A stretch of 64,000 nucleotides of DNA from Diphasiastrum complanatum (Eukaryota; Streptophyta; Lycopodiopsida; Lycopodiales; Lycopodiaceae). The translations under genes were made by a program, and so were the position numbers. The notes under the pieces were generated by a model. That model made no database searches. It was not told the origin of the DNA and saw only the letters and a program-made list of their open reading frames with translations. Below, one piece after another: positions 1 through 11,505 of this stretch (positions are counted from its first letter, which is position 1; each line of letters opens with the position of its first letter). Location: assembly GCA_029204225.1 (NCBI GenBank), contig CM055106.1, positions 33,452,361 to 33,516,360 of the forward strand, read 5' to 3'.

Positions 1-43
1 CTTTTCGAGTTCGACCTATCTTTCATACAACTCTTTCCAATAG
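1..43 (-). repeat. End of a family-B Copia LTR
   Basis: The first bases are the reverse complement of the LTR edge at 10795 and resemble the edges at 29701 and 38237: the same CTTTTCGAGTTCGACC block, then a CTCTTTCCAA end. The terminal CA looks mutated to TA. No primer-binding site follows, so this is a truncated LTR whose remainder lies outside the window. From about 44 to 660 I see no gene. Confidence 0.6.
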
Positions 44-667
44 CCCAGGGGCTAACATTGGAAAGACAAAAGTGATGGTCTTCAACACTTCCATGAACTG
101 TATGAAGAGAAAAAACTCATGTTTGATAATAGCCACTGGAGATTGTTTCATCTTACACTTACTTAGGCATACTTTTTCTTGGTCCATTATTTAGTATGAG
201 ACATGGAACTTCTACTAGGCTTGGGAAGAGGCATGCTTCTCTTGTTCAACTAGAGAAATTGTGTTTTTGTAAGTTTATTTGAAACGCCCCAAGTAAATGT
301 TGACTTTTTGACATCATTGTTTCTTCTATAGCCTTATATGCAACGACATCATGGTGCATTGGTCTTACCTCATCTAGTTGGGCCAATATCTTATGACTGC
401 ATATGACTATGCTTTCAACTATGATATCGACTAAGCACTTAGTTTGACATGAAATCATCCTTGTAGATTTTGAGATCCTGCCCATTTATCTTGACGCCAT
501 ATTGTAGCTCACTGTAGCTCATCACATATATCTATAGCATTAAAGAGTTTAGGCTTCGAGTACTTGATACACTTGGAATCTCTATCACAAATCTTCCGTT
601 GAGTCCTCGTGAGTGCATTAGAAGGGTCGTCTATAGAACTTAATTCGACCAAGCGAGGTAGGGTTAA

Positions 668-942
668 TTGGGGGTCCTAGTTCTACCACACTATTTGTCG
701 TCTGGGCTATCACATGGTCTCAGATATATTTTGGATCATCTTTGTCTCTCCTCACACAAGCTTATGATTGAGACTAGACATTTTTATGTTACACCACGAG
801 AGGATAGAATTTGCCATCTATGTTCTCAGGGTGAGGTGGAAGAGCACTTTATCTTCAAATCCCCAGTCTATTATGAGATTCATGAGAGATATTATTGTCT
901 ATTGTGAGATACACTAGTCACGTTGCGTTCACTCATTACAAA
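668..942 (+). pseudogene. LINE ORF2 3' end (zinc-knuckle tail), interrupted by element A
   Basis: The open frame carries the tail typical of plant LINE ORF2 proteins: an ICHLC pair, an acidic GEVEEHF stretch, then a tyrosine-rich YYEIHERYY segment. This matches the RVT-associated zinc-binding domain, with the last Cys replaced by Ser. The frame has no ATG. A TGA at 905-907 breaks it, and the reading then continues to the LTR insertion at 943. Across that insertion the same frame resumes at 5676 and runs to a stop near 5770, so element A landed inside this relic. No upstream reverse transcriptase is visible, as expected for a 5'-truncated LINE. Assignment rests on motif pattern only. Confidence 0.55.
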
Positions 943-943
943 T
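939..943. other. Target-site duplication of element A, left copy
   Basis: CAAAT immediately precedes the 5' LTR and is repeated exactly at 5676-5680 after the 3' LTR. Five base pairs is the standard size for LTR-retrotransposon integration. Confidence 0.9.
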
Positions 944-1776
944 TGTGAAAAATGCAAAAATAAGCTTGGTAGAGGCCAAAAATCATGTATATAGGATGAT
1001 TACACATGTGTGGAGCCTGTTCCCACGTGTGAAAATAATGTACTTGTCATGTACCATAATCATATAGGTTGTACATATGATTTAATTCAAGTTCTAGTGG
1101 CTAAAAAGGCCAAAAACTAGTTTTCTAGATATATGACACATGGCATCAATCTATTGATTGCATGAGCCAAATATTTTGGTTAGGTGTCACATACCATGTG
1201 TAGAGGATAGCTCACACGTGTGGAATAAGCTGAAGTAGGCGAATTTGGACTTCTAGAAAATTTCCAAGTAGATCTCCATATAGAAGGAAAATGGACCAAA
1301 AGTGCTCAAAATAGAAGGTTTTGTCCAAGTGTCAGTTTTGCATGATGAATCATCATATGACAAAGCACCTTCACACATGTGGGATCCGAGGGATGATCAG
1401 TACCACGAGCTCCCACTTATTGTATATATAGAGCCACATTTGGCCATAATCATTGTGAGACACCAATCTTGGTTTTGGAAGCAATTTTGAGTGATTCTCT
1501 CCATTTGTCTACATTTGTTTTGATTGTTTTGAGGTTCTATCATTGTGTACTTGATTTTCAGGTTGGAGTACATACTCAGACAGTTTTTCACACGTGTGAA
1601 ACCATAAAGTACACTTACCTTCAATCAATGATTGTTCTTGTTAGGATTTTGTGTCTAGAATTGATCTAGATTGATCTTAATCTGAAGTAGATTGATAGAT
1701 CAAGTAATCTGACAACCAATCCCTCTTGAGGATCAGATTAGGATCCACTCTTGGTCCTTTTTGTACATTTTCCACA
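944..1776 (+). repeat. 5' LTR of element A (833 bp)
   Basis: Begins TGTGAAAAATGC and ends TTTTCCACA. It contains repeated G-box-type palindromes (CACACGTGTG at 1213-1222 and 1589-1598) and a TATATATAG candidate TATA box near 1423. A nearly identical copy lies at 4843-5675. Confidence 0.92.
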
Positions 1777-1789
1777 TGGTATCAGAGCC
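1777..1789 (+). other. Primer-binding site, initiator-Met tRNA (element A)
   Basis: TGGTATCAGAGCC directly abuts the LTR end, complementary to the 3' end of plant initiator methionine tRNA. Confidence 0.9.
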
Positions 1790-3371
1790 TAGTACAAGAG
1801 GTTTCGTTGAAATTGATAGAGTTAATCCAAACCAAAGCCAAAATTAGCAGTTTTTGGGAAACTAGTCAATTTTTGTGTAGCGAGTTGGATTTGATAGCTA
1901 TCCTCAAAATTTTTGGTCCAAATCTTGTTGTGGGTTTTAGGAACCCTTTTCACACGTGTGAAGCCGTACAGCTCCGGTTTTGACTGAGAAATTTCAAAAT
2001 TTTGTAGAATTTGACTCACATACCCAATTTGAGTGATTTTTGGTGCAAAATCAAGCATTTTCTATAGAGAATCTAGTCCCTTGATTAGTTCTTGGATTAG
2101 ATCAGCCAAGAAATTAAATTTGAAGCTTGAAATAGGTGCATTAATTGATCTTCTCTGATTTTTTGAGTGTATGTTGAAGTTTAGAGAGATTTTGCTAAAA
2201 ATCATAGATTAAGGAGTGATATGCAAGGTGAGAGGATGAAATCCATTGTACCATCACTCTAGATTTGTTCAAGAGTGATAGGGTCAAGTTTAGAAGCATA
2301 AATTTGCTAGAAAACATCCTTAGATATGTCCTCCAAGTGAAACCTTTGAGAGTTTCTAGTGCATATAGAGCATCTATGCAAATCTTTTGTAGAATTTGAC
2401 ATAGATTGGCTTAAATTGAGAGTTCTAGAAAAGAGATTGAGATCCAAGTCACATTATTCAATCCTAATCAATTTTTTTGAGTGTTTGTGAGGTTTGAAAA
2501 GAGTCATTAAGGTGTCTATGGCAAATGTGTAGAGAGAGATCCAATTTTCTAAGAGTTCCTTCCTTTGTAGAAGGCAAGATCTAGAAGCTCATTTTGTGTT
2601 GTTATTGGTGGAGAATTTGTATTCTCCTAGGTGATCAAATCTTTCTAAGTGGCATTAGCTCTTTGAAGCACAATATCTTAGTGAGAAAAATCACAACTTT
2701 TGATTTTGAATTTCATTCCAAGTCTTAAAACGTAGAGTAATTGGTGGAATCCAATAGGAGTGATTGAATTCAATTTGTTGAGCAAAAATTGACATAGTAT
2801 GTATGAAACTCAAATTAGTTCTATTCAACTTTCTTTGTGAGAGTGTGAGGGTCAATTTGTGATCTCATTTGATGTCTAGAATGAGGAGGAGTCCATATTT
2901 GAGTATTCATGTATGGTTGAGATCTTTGTGAATCTCTAGTTGTCTAATTTTTAAGCCTTGTGAAAAATTGGTGGTATAGTTTGTTTTCATCAAATCAAAT
3001 TCATTCTAAATCTCAAGGGTGAGATTATTTGGGTCAAGAGTGAGTCCAAAAGAAGTGATTAAGTTTGATTTTCATGTGTTTGAAACAAATCCATCTTTTG
3101 TTCAAGAATCTCAAGTGTTGAGAGAACTAGTCAAGTGAAAAGGAAAATCTAAGTGTCAAATCTTTTTCATATCCATTTCAACTTTCAAAAGAAAGAGTCA
3201 TTGGTATTTGATGAGTCCAATAGGAGATTGGATCTGATTTCTTTAGTGATTTGATTCAAAGATTGTATGCTTTTGTCTTAGTGATCAAAGCAAAGTTTCC
3301 AAGTGACTAGTCTTTACTGTGAAGATTGATTCTTAGGTTTGTGAGCTAGATCTTTTGTAGATCCTTCTAGA

Positions 3372-4702
3372 TTGTTGAAGATGTTCAAATCTAGTCTCTT
3401 GAAAGTCACAAATTACGTTTGTAGAATCATATCACAGGTTTTTATTCACATGGCATCAATAGGTGGCATCCTAGTGAAGGAAAGAAAGGATCCTGAGTGC
3501 AACCTTTGTGGCAAGGGAGGATATTTTTTCTCAAGATGCTACAAAAAGAAGACCAATCCATTCAAGGATAACCAAAGCAAGGGGGCCGAGGTGAAGGATG
3601 GAGCTTCAAGTTCAAAATGCAAATACAAGAAGGACAAGTCCAAGGAAAGGTGTTTCCTTTGTGGAAAGGTGAATGAGGCTTGGAGTCTCACAAGGACTTG
3701 CAAGATTTGTCTTCAAGAGTCCATCACAACACATGTCAAATCTTTTGAAATTTTTCATTTGGAAGTGCATTGTTTGGTTCAAGATGCAAAGATAGATGTC
3801 ACTCTCATGAAAGTAACTTGGATCTATTTTATGTCCTTGGAAAGTATTTTGCTTGGAACTTTGGACAAGTTCAAACTTATTGTTATTATCCAAGAGAAAT
3901 CAATCAAGAATAAGGAGCAATCACAGAATGAAAGTAGTTTCATTTATGCTCTCATGTCAACTTATGAAAATCTATTTTGCTTTGAAGGGATTTTTGTATC
4001 TCAAAGGTGACTTAAGGCAATACTAGTTGAGTGTGATGCCTTAAAGTATAGCAAAGCATGCTTTCCTTGTAAGCTTACATTAGTTATGAAGACAAGGAAA
4101 TGGAAATATCTTCATAATGCAGGATCTTTTGGCTTCAATAAAATCATGAATGATGTGTTCATTCATAAAGATGAAAAAGGTTGAAATTGATTTTAAATCG
4201 ATTAGAAAGCAAATGGTTATTTCATCAAATGTATGCTCTTGAGTCACGTAAGAGCAAAAGTGATTTGTTTACTCATAGTTTGAAAATTTGTATTGAGGCA
4301 AATTGTAAACTCTTTATGAGAGTAAGTGAATCATCTTCTAAAGACACTTATCTCCATAATGAAGTATTTAGCCTCATTGGATCTGAGATTAGCATGGTAA
4401 ACAAGCATGAAGATATGATGCAAACACTTTGTTATTATAGCATGCATAGTCTTGCCAATTTGGATAAGTCTAATTCTCTAGATCATGGTAACATGATGTT
4501 AGATCTTTGTGATCCTAATAAGTCAAGAAGAAGTCTTTATTTTCTCATGGAGGAGCATGCACATGAAGAAGGATCAAGCCTCAAAGTCAAGCATCTACAT
4601 GAAATTTGGAAGGAATCAATTTCGAAGATGCTAGGATGGCGCAAAGCTCTCAAGTTCATCAAAGATGTCAACATCAAAGAAACAATATCATGGATATGGT
4701 GA
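3372..4702 (+). pseudogene. Broken internal frame of element A with Cys-rich knuckle motifs
   Basis: One frame runs from 3372 to a TGA at 4008-4010 and continues in the same frame to 4186. A second frame, shifted, covers 4181-4702. The first part holds CNLCGKGGYFFSRC, close to the gag zinc knuckle CX2CX4HX4C but with an aromatic residue in place of His, and a looser CFLCGK motif about 40 residues on. These hint at a decayed gag nucleocapsid. The rest, rich in Lys, Ser and Leu, I do not recognise. Region 1790-3371 is a long AT-rich leader without a credible gene. Confidence 0.45.
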
Positions 4703-4828
4703 TTTCAGATCAACATCAAGTTCATTGGCTGATATTCACACCTTTTGAACTAGCAAAGACCAATTCAGCCCATGGAGTCAAGTTCAAGATCATCATGTTT
4801 TCCATCAAGCTAGATTTACCAAGCTAGA

Positions 4829-4842
4829 TTTTTGAGGAGGAG
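4829..4842 (+). other. Polypurine tract of element A
   Basis: TTTTTGAGGAGGAG directly before the 3' LTR, the expected primer for plus-strand synthesis. Confidence 0.8.
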
Positions 4843-5675
4843 TGTGAAAAATGCAAAAATAAGCTTGGTAGAGGCCAAAAATCATGTATATAGGATGATT
4901 ACACATGTGTGGAGCCTGTTCCCACGTGTGAAAATAATGTACTTGTCATTTACCATAATCATATAGGTTGTACATATGATTTAATTCAAGTTCTAGTGGC
5001 TAAAAAGGCCAAAAACTAGTTTTCTAGATATATGACACATGGCATCAATCTATTGATTGCATGAGCCAAATATTTTGGTTAGGTGTCACATACCATGTGT
5101 AGAGGATAGATCACACGTGTGGAATAAGCTGAAGTAGGCGAATTTGGACTTCTAGAAGATTTCCAAGTAGATCTCCATATAGAAGCAAAATGGACCAAAA
5201 GTGCTCAAAATAGAAGGTTTTGTCCAAGTGTCAGTTTTGCATGATGAATCATCGTATGACAAAACACCTTCACACATGTGGGATCCGAGGGATGATCAGT
5301 ACCACGAGCTCCCACTTATTGTATATATAGAGCCACATTTGGCCATAATCATTGTGAGACACCAATCTTGGTTTTGGAAGCAATTTTGAGTGATTCTCTC
5401 CATTTGTCTACATTTGTTTTGATTGTTTTGAGGTTCTATCACTGTGTACTTGATTTTCAGGTTGGAGTCTATACTCAGACAGTTTTTCACACGTGTGAAA
5501 CCATAAAGTACACTTACCTTCAATCAATGATTGTTCTTGTTAGGATTTTGTGTCTAGAATTGATCTAGATTGATCTTAATCTGAAGTAGATTGATAGATC
5601 AAGTAATCTGACAACCAATCCCTCTTGAGGATCAGATTAGGATCCACTCTTGGTCCTTTTTGTACTTTTTCCACA
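4843..5675 (+). repeat. 3' LTR of element A (833 bp)
   Basis: Same length and ends as the 5' LTR, about 10 substitutions by eye. Followed by the second TSD copy CAAAT at 5676-5680. Confidence 0.92.
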
Positions 5676-5940
5676 CAAATGAGAATCCACCTTTTATTGC
5701 ACTCATGATACAAGAAATGCTTTGTGAAATGTCAACTAGTTATGTTGAGTTTATTTGGCAATTTTGAGGCCAATATGCATTTTTATCTTAGAGATAGACT
5801 TTATAAAGCTAATAAGGCCTAAGAATAGTGGATTAACTATTTTTGAAAACTTAGGCAAGTTGATAAGGTCGCATATAGACCTCTTGATATTGGCTCAAAA
5901 ACATGCATTGAATCTAGTCATGTTAGATCTAGGTTTTTTT

Positions 5941-6200
5941 GAGGATCTAGAAACTTCCATAAGTTAATAAGCTTGTGCAAGAATATCCAAATAGGGAAAG
6001 AGAGGCTATTATAAAAGGCTACAAGCTTGGGAGTAACTCATCTCTCTCGTTCTTCAGAAGATATCTCTTTGGGTTTCTACATCCATTTTTGCATTTTGGT
6101 GGTGATATAGTGAGATTTTGTGTATAGAATGCTATTTTTCTTATGTGTATGAATCCACATGTGTGAGTATTGATGTGATCTCATATGCATTTGGTAGGCA
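5941..6200 (+). repeat. Copia LTR fragment with TATA box
   Basis: The segment starting GATCTAGAAACTTCC recurs at about 8965-9100, including a TATA box (TATAAAA at 6010-6016; TATAAATA at 9031-9038) and the downstream CATCTCTCTC leader. It probably belongs to the LTR that ends at 7420, split by the reverse LTR at 6288. The copy at 9 kb abuts a broken protease frame. Confidence 0.5.
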
Positions 6201-6286
6201 GCTTTGATACCACTATTGTGATCTTAGAGATGTTTTGTACACAGATCTGGTACCACTGATGGAATCGGTGAGTCGCTCTAATACCA
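6201..6286 (-). other. Three tandem degenerate Met-tRNA primer-site sequences
   Basis: Read on the minus strand, TGGTATCAAAGC (6201-6212), TGGTACCAGATC (6244-6255) and TGGTATTAGAGC (6275-6286) lie within 90 bp. The last sits one base from a TG-type LTR edge at 6288 and is the likely functional site. The other two may be leader duplications. Confidence 0.5.
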
Positions 6287-6287
6287 C

Positions 6288-7200
6288 TGATGGGAAATCT
6301 AGAGGATCCCGATGTGGAAGCTCGAATAGAGTCGATCTATGTAGTTGTAGCTACTGCTTCATACTACAATCAATCATCTTCGGAACTATAGACTAACATT
6401 GCAGATCTAATATTAATTTATGAACAGTAGATAATGTTTTCATCATCAATCGATAATTGAAAACAACGAAAGTAATATCTACTGCAAGCAAGCATCACAA
6501 ACCATTCACAGATTGCACACGATAGGCAGAATGCTGCAACTCATCTATTATTAGCATTAAGTTTACAACAAGATCTTTGAGCGCTGTCTATTTTCCAAAT
6601 TAGCCCGTTGGCGCAAGAGAGGTATTCTCTCCCACGAGAAAAACTAGCTACTGCTAATTTTCTATATCTTGTAACTAGCTACTGCTTGTTACTTCTCTAT
6701 CTATCACACTGTGACTATATATGTTTTTCTCCCACGTTGATCCTGTATATAGGAACGAAGAGACATGATTAATCTAATCTGCATAAGAGATTATTAATCT
6801 AAACTGTAGTAGTACTGTGTGTTCACGCCTTGGTTCCATTTTGCGAAAAATGCGAAGAACGCGTTGTCGCAAAAATGCGAAAATGCCGAAGGTTTGTGAA
6901 AAACACGTTCTTAGTCATTTAGGGCTAAGTGTCGCATTTCTCAAAAGTGTGAAAAAGCTGAAGGTAGGCAAAAAAATATATTCTAAGTCATTTTGAACTA
7001 AGTGTCGCATTTTTTCCAAAATGCAAAAAAGTCGAGGTCCATGGAAATATGTTCTAAGTCATATTTTGGCCGTGTCGGTTTTTCGGAAAATGCGACAAAT
7101 GCGAACTGTGCGAAACTTAGTTCAAATATGCAGACTGTGCAAAACTTAGTTAAAAAATGCAACAGTCTAAAAATACAAAGAAAACAAAAATACTAAAGCT
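6288..7200 (-). repeat. Probable LTR of an E-like Copia, reverse orientation
   Basis: It begins TGATGGGAAATC next to a minus-strand primer site, so on the minus strand it ends CCCATCA, like the element E LTR end at 32470. The part at 6830-7150 is a low-complexity run of AAATGCGAA-type motifs similar to 30400-30650 and 35270-35530, at the matching position near the LTR start. The right boundary is not clear. Confidence 0.4.
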
Positions 7201-7420
7201 TTGACACTTAGAAACTTAAGGTTTCTTCAAGTACCATTGTTGTACAGAAAAGAACAATAAATTATCATATCTAAGTGTTAATGACAAGTTCTTATTGAGT
7301 TTTCATCTTCTATGCATAGTTGATGCATGATTTTTACATTTGTAATGCAGCTAGATGTGCTCTCTAAATTAGCTAAAGATCAAAGACAAAAATTAGATAT
7401 TTGTGATCTAATTTTTCACA

Positions 7421-7432
7421 TGGTATCAGAGC
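7421..7432 (+). other. Primer-binding site of a plus-strand Copia
   Basis: TGGTATCAGAGC directly follows an LTR end (TTTTTCACA, ending 7420). It marks the start of the interior holding the gag at 8010. The stretch 7433-8009 is an AT-rich leader. Confidence 0.8.
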
Positions 7433-8009
7433 TTCGTTTCAGACTGTATTTGGAGGAGAAGCCAATTCTAGTGAGTGATTTGGAGGCACCATCAATTCTA
7501 GAGTGTGCTAGAGTGATTCCTTGTCAAAATTAAGCATTTTCATGTGTATAATGGGGATCTTTGTGATCCAAGGCTAAATTGAGGTCAAAATACTTGTAGT
7601 AGGCCAACTTCCCTCCCTAATTATTGGATTGTGACGAGTTTTGATTCATAAGAAATGTTTTATATCATTCTTCAAGATTCTATTTCAAGTTTCTAGCTTT
7701 TGCATGTAGAATTTGTGTGATTCATCTGGAAACCCTAAAATTAATAGGATGTCTTGATTTTGAAGTTTTTGGACTTTTCAAGATTGTGTTTCAATCTTAG
7801 AGAGTGCAAAAGTTAATGATATTGTAGGTTGATCATGTGCTGAGATCAAGTGTCATGAATTCTATGTGGTGATTTTGCTAGTTTTGTGCAAGAAAGAGAT
7901 TTGAGAGGTTCCATATCTTTGTTATTTCTTCTTGGATTCATTCGTTGAATGTCAATAGAGTTATAAGTGCATTGGAATAGGTTGAAAGAGAAGCTTAAAT
8001 AATTGCAAC

Positions 8010-8586
8010 ATGGCTACAAATGGAGGCTTCATGTTGGAGAGCAATGATAGGCTTACCTCAAGCAACTATTCAAATTGGAAGGTGAGAATCGAGTTTCTCC
8101 TTGAGATGAATGAGTTGATGGACATTGTTGTAGTAGTGGAGGAGAGGTCCTTAGCACCTCGAGATAAATTGAGGTATGATAGGAGGACAAAGAAAGCTCT
8201 TTAAGATGAATGTGACTGATGAACTTCTCAAGGAAGTTGGTAAGTGCACTACATCTAGTGAGCATTGGGAAGCTTTAAAGAAGGTTTATAAGTCCAGGTC
8301 TAAATCAAGGGTTCTAACCCTTAGGAGGCAAATCTTTCAAAGCTTACAAAAGAATGATGAAAGTGCTCATGCTTTTCTTTTGAGGGTGAAAACATTCAAT
8401 GATGAGTTAGCATGTATTGACGAAAACATCAAAGAGATAGAACTTGTTGAAGTAGTTCTTAATGGCTTGTTGGATGATCATTCTAATCTTGTTCAAAGTT
8501 TTGCTATTAAAAAGACATTGCCAAGTATGGAGGACTTGAAAGAAATCTTGGTGAATGCGAAGTTTAGGCTCCTACCAAGAGGATGA
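8010..8586 (+). pseudogene. Copia gag (UBN2-type), frameshifted
   Basis: Starts MATNGGFMLESNDRLTSSNY, the usual opening of plant Copia gag. A segment with NYSNWK and a long helical region (SEHWEALKKVYK, LTLRRQIFQSLQ, ELACIDENIKEIELVEVVL) follows. The first frame stops at 8202-8204; the rest continues in another frame from about 8176. Downstream, a knuckle CFYCGIK-stop-HFIGEC (about 8728-8770) has an in-frame TGA. Gag would form the virus-like particle. This copy is non-functional. Confidence 0.75.
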
Positions 8587-8734
8587 TAGTCTTCCACATC
8601 TCAAGTTGGAGATGAGGAGGCTATGTTCTCAAAGGGCAAGAGCAATGAGAAGCGGTCTAAAGGGCAAGATCAAGGTGAGCCTTTTACTTTTGTTGGCAAG
8701 AAGAAAGATAGATCTAAGCTAAAATGTTTCTATT

Positions 8735-8965
8735 GTGGAATCAAATGACATTTTATTGGTGAGTGCTTCAAGAAGAAGAGAGATCAAGGTGATAAATCTA
8801 ACTCTTGATGAAGATGGTGTTGATGTTCAAAACTCAAATGATGATGCGCTTGTGATATCTTCATGTTTGATTGCTAATGATGGAGATATTGATCCTTGTT
8901 GGATTGATAGTGGAGCAAGCTCACACATGACCTTTCACAAAGAGTACTTATCTAGGCTTTGGTAA
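8735..8965 (+). pseudogene. Copia aspartic protease fragment
   Basis: Contains CWIDSGASSHMTFHKEYLS, the Copia protease active site (D-S-G) with its SSHMT flank. It ends abruptly at 8965, where sequence matching the LTR piece at 5941 begins, so integrase, RT and RNase H are lost. A near-identical protease motif occurs on the minus strand at 30922-31299. Confidence 0.75.
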
Positions 8966-9114
8966 AGATCTAGAAACTTCCATAAGTTGATAAGCTTGTG
9001 CAAGAACATCCAAATAGGACAAGAGGATGTTATAAATAGGCTACAAGCCTGGGAGAAATCCATCTCTCTCATTCTTCTCCCATTCATTCTTATAGAAGAT
9101 ATTGTATTATTGCT

Positions 9115-9970
9115 CAATGTCGTTGTTAAGGCAGTACTCCTTGAGTTCGGTGGAGATGTATTCTCCCCTGTTATCGGACCTCAATGCTTTGATTCGTTTA
9201 CCAGTTTAATTTTCTGCATGGTCTGAACTTGATGAAAGCTTCTGACTTTTGTTTAATGAAGTAAACACCTGTTCTTCTAGAAAATTCGTCAATAAAGGTA
9301 ATGAAATACTTTGCATCTAGTAATGAAGGAGTTTGCATAGGTCCACATATATATGTATGAACAACATCTAACAGACCTTTTGTTGCAGGTCTATAACTCG
9401 CTCTAAGCTATGGCAGACAAGGAGATCGACTTGATCTCGACTATCCTTTTGGTAAAGTCGATGACCTGAATCTGTGATTCTACTTACTAATAACAAATTT
9501 GTAGATAGTTTAGGAACATACAAGACTTTTGACAGTAGTTTGAATTGATCATGCTTGAATCATAATCTTACAATACCTTCACCTTTGATAGTGTGAGTGT
9601 TATCGTCACCAAGATGAACATACTTCGTCATGCTATAAGACGTATATGATTGGAAAAACTCGCGATGATTGGTCATATGTTGAGTAGCTCCGAAATCCAG
9701 AAACTACGAATCATTCGAATTCGCGTATTTGTCTTTGACCATAAAAGTGCCTTCGTCCATTTTGACTTCAAGAGATGTTATAACTATATTTGCTTGTTGA
9801 TCTGGTTGCTTGGCTACATGCATCACTTTGAGAATTTGACAATCTTGGATCTCATGGTTATTGCGTTTGCAATACCTGTAAAACATCTTCTTCTCAAACA
9901 AATGTGGATTCGATGATTGTTATTGACCTTGAGTCTGTTTTTTATTCGATGTAGACTGTTTGGAGCTTTT
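9115..9970 (-). pseudogene. Element B: Copia knuckle, GAG-pre and integrase relic
   Basis: On the minus strand after the gag come a degenerate knuckle (YCKRNNHEIQDC, about 9855-9890), a GAG-pre-integrase-like stretch with KYVHLGDDNTHTIKGEG (about 9580-9640), and integrase-core pieces: YFITFIDEFSRRTGVY (about 9245-9295), then ALRSDNRGEY (about 9150-9180). There are several frame breaks. It stops near 9115 at a junction with the LTR fragment, so RT and RNase H are absent. Confidence 0.7.
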
Positions 9971-9976
9971 CCGCTT

Positions 9977-10531
9977 CTATCGTTTCGAGCCCTTATTGAC
10001 ATACAGAGCATGAGACAAAGAGGTAGACGAAGTGTCTTGACTTCTTCGATTATCTTCTTGCAGCAACATAGTGATAACTCTGGTAAGAGTTAAGTCTAAG
10101 TGTGTCGTGATAATCATCACCCAGTTCTCATATGTAGAGGGCAGGCTTGAAAGCAATGTCATAATTGCGTCTTGATCATCTATGACTGATCTGTTAGCGG
10201 CCATTTGTTGCAAGAGATTCTTAAACTGGTTAATATGATTCTGAAGAGAATCATTATTCGACATCTTGAGTGTGAAAAATTTCCTTCGAAGATGTGACTC
10301 AATAGTTAAGTCTCTCACATCATATAGTGAGCTCAGGATGTCCCAAACTTCTTTCGAAGTTCTGGCTTCAACTACATGGCTAATCTGAGTATCTGATATA
10401 TTGAGGATAATAAGCGCGAAAGCTTTACCGTCCTTTGACTTCCATCTTGAGTCGTTTGTGTCGTCTTTAGGCTTCACTTCGATACCTGTAACAACATCCC
10501 ATAGCTCGTTGGCGATTAGCAAGGTCTTCAT
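9977..10531 (-). CDS. Element B Copia gag (UBN2 family), open over 184 codons
   Basis: Carries the plant Copia gag core: ANELWDVVTGIEV, SHVVEARTSKEVWDILSSLY, then HLRRKFFTLKMSNNDSLQNHI and LLSSLPSTYENWVM. The first ATG at 10531 may be internal, because the reading can be followed in another frame upstream toward the primer site at 10783. It is similar in pattern to the gag at 32538. The frame is open but the rest of the element is broken, so function is unlikely. Confidence 0.75.
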   Translation of the reverse strand: MKTLLIANELWDVVTGIEVKPKDDTNDSRWKSKDGKAFALIILNISDTQISHVVEARTSKEVWDILSSLYDVRDLTIESHLRRKFFTLKMSNNDSLQNHINQFKNLLQQMAANRSVIDDQDAIMTLLSSLPSTYENWVMIITTHLDLTLTRVITMLLQEDNRRSQDTSSTSLSHALYVNKGSKR

Positions 10532-10782
10532 CTTAAATTTTCATAAATGATAATTGGATCCATTCAACTTTTCTGGGATAAGACCGACTTTACTTTGAGA
10601 ATTCATCTGGAACTTTAGATTGTCGATGATTCGATTGTCGTTAAGAGAAAGATACAGTGATGTGGAAATCAATTCTCTGATACCGAAACAAATTGATTCG
10701 ACCTGAAGAATAATTTGATATCACAAAAGATACCAAGCGTAAGAGCTTACGCTCTGATAGTATTAGGCCTTGAAGAATCAAT

Positions 10783-10793
10783 GCTTTGATACC
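10783..10793 (-). other. Degenerate primer-binding site of element B
   Basis: The minus strand reads GGTATCAAAGC just inside the LTR end at 10795, a variant of the Met-tRNA site TGGTATCAGAGC. It orients element B on the minus strand. Confidence 0.65.
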
Positions 10794-11355
10794 CTGTTGA
10801 AAAGAGGTGTATGAAAGATAGGTCGAACTCGAAAAGAAAATAATTCGAATAAAAAGAATTTGAATGACAAGAAAAAAAAACTTATCGTGCGCAACGGAAT
10901 AAACTATCTTTCTCTTTCTTTATGCATGATTATGCCTATCAATTTTGAACAAAACAATAGTGTTAGATATCATGTTCGATCTTATAGTAACTAACTTTGA
11001 AATCATTAGTACTACAGTTATTACGTAGCCAAATATTAAGCATCGAAACATCAAACAAACAATTTGTCGCGAAACATTAGACAAATAAGTAGTCGCGAAG
11101 AACTACAGAAACACATACATTCTGAGACGAAACTAAACGCAATAAGAAGATAGTATTGATTTAATATGGAACGAAACAGATGTAAATGAGTACAACAAGT
11201 TGCGAATCAAAGCCGCGTACTCTAAGCTAGCTCTGAGCGGCTGAAATGTAAGTCTGAATTAAGCGCAACTACTGATAAGCAGTAAGCGCAATAGTAATCT
11301 CTAATCAACTCTAAAGAACTGAGCTAGAATGCTCAAGAGTGTACAAACTTGTAGG

Positions 11356-11455
<100 letters not shown>

Positions 11456-11500
11456 AAGTATTCGATACTTGATACTCTTCTTGATCATAATCTTGATCAT

Positions 11501-11505
11501 AAGAT
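11501..11505. other. Target-site duplication of element G, left copy
   Basis: AAGAT precedes the LTR at 11506 and is repeated exactly at 18925-18929. Confidence 0.88.

Larger units (their letters stand above)
944..5675 (+). mobile_element. Complete non-autonomous LTR retrotransposon (element A)
   Basis: Two LTRs of exactly 833 bp (944-1776 and 4843-5675) flank a 3.07-kb interior. Right after the 5' LTR is TGGTATCAGAGCC (1777-1789), the initiator-Met tRNA primer site common in Copia. A purine tract (TTTTTGAGGAGGAG, 4829-4842) precedes the 3' LTR, and a 5-bp TSD (CAAAT) surrounds it. By eye the LTRs differ at about 10 positions, near 1.2%, so the insertion is young. The interior has no protease, integrase, RT or RNase H, only a broken frame with zinc-knuckle-like Cys motifs. 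It must therefore have moved with proteins from another element, presumably a Copia. Confidence 0.92.
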
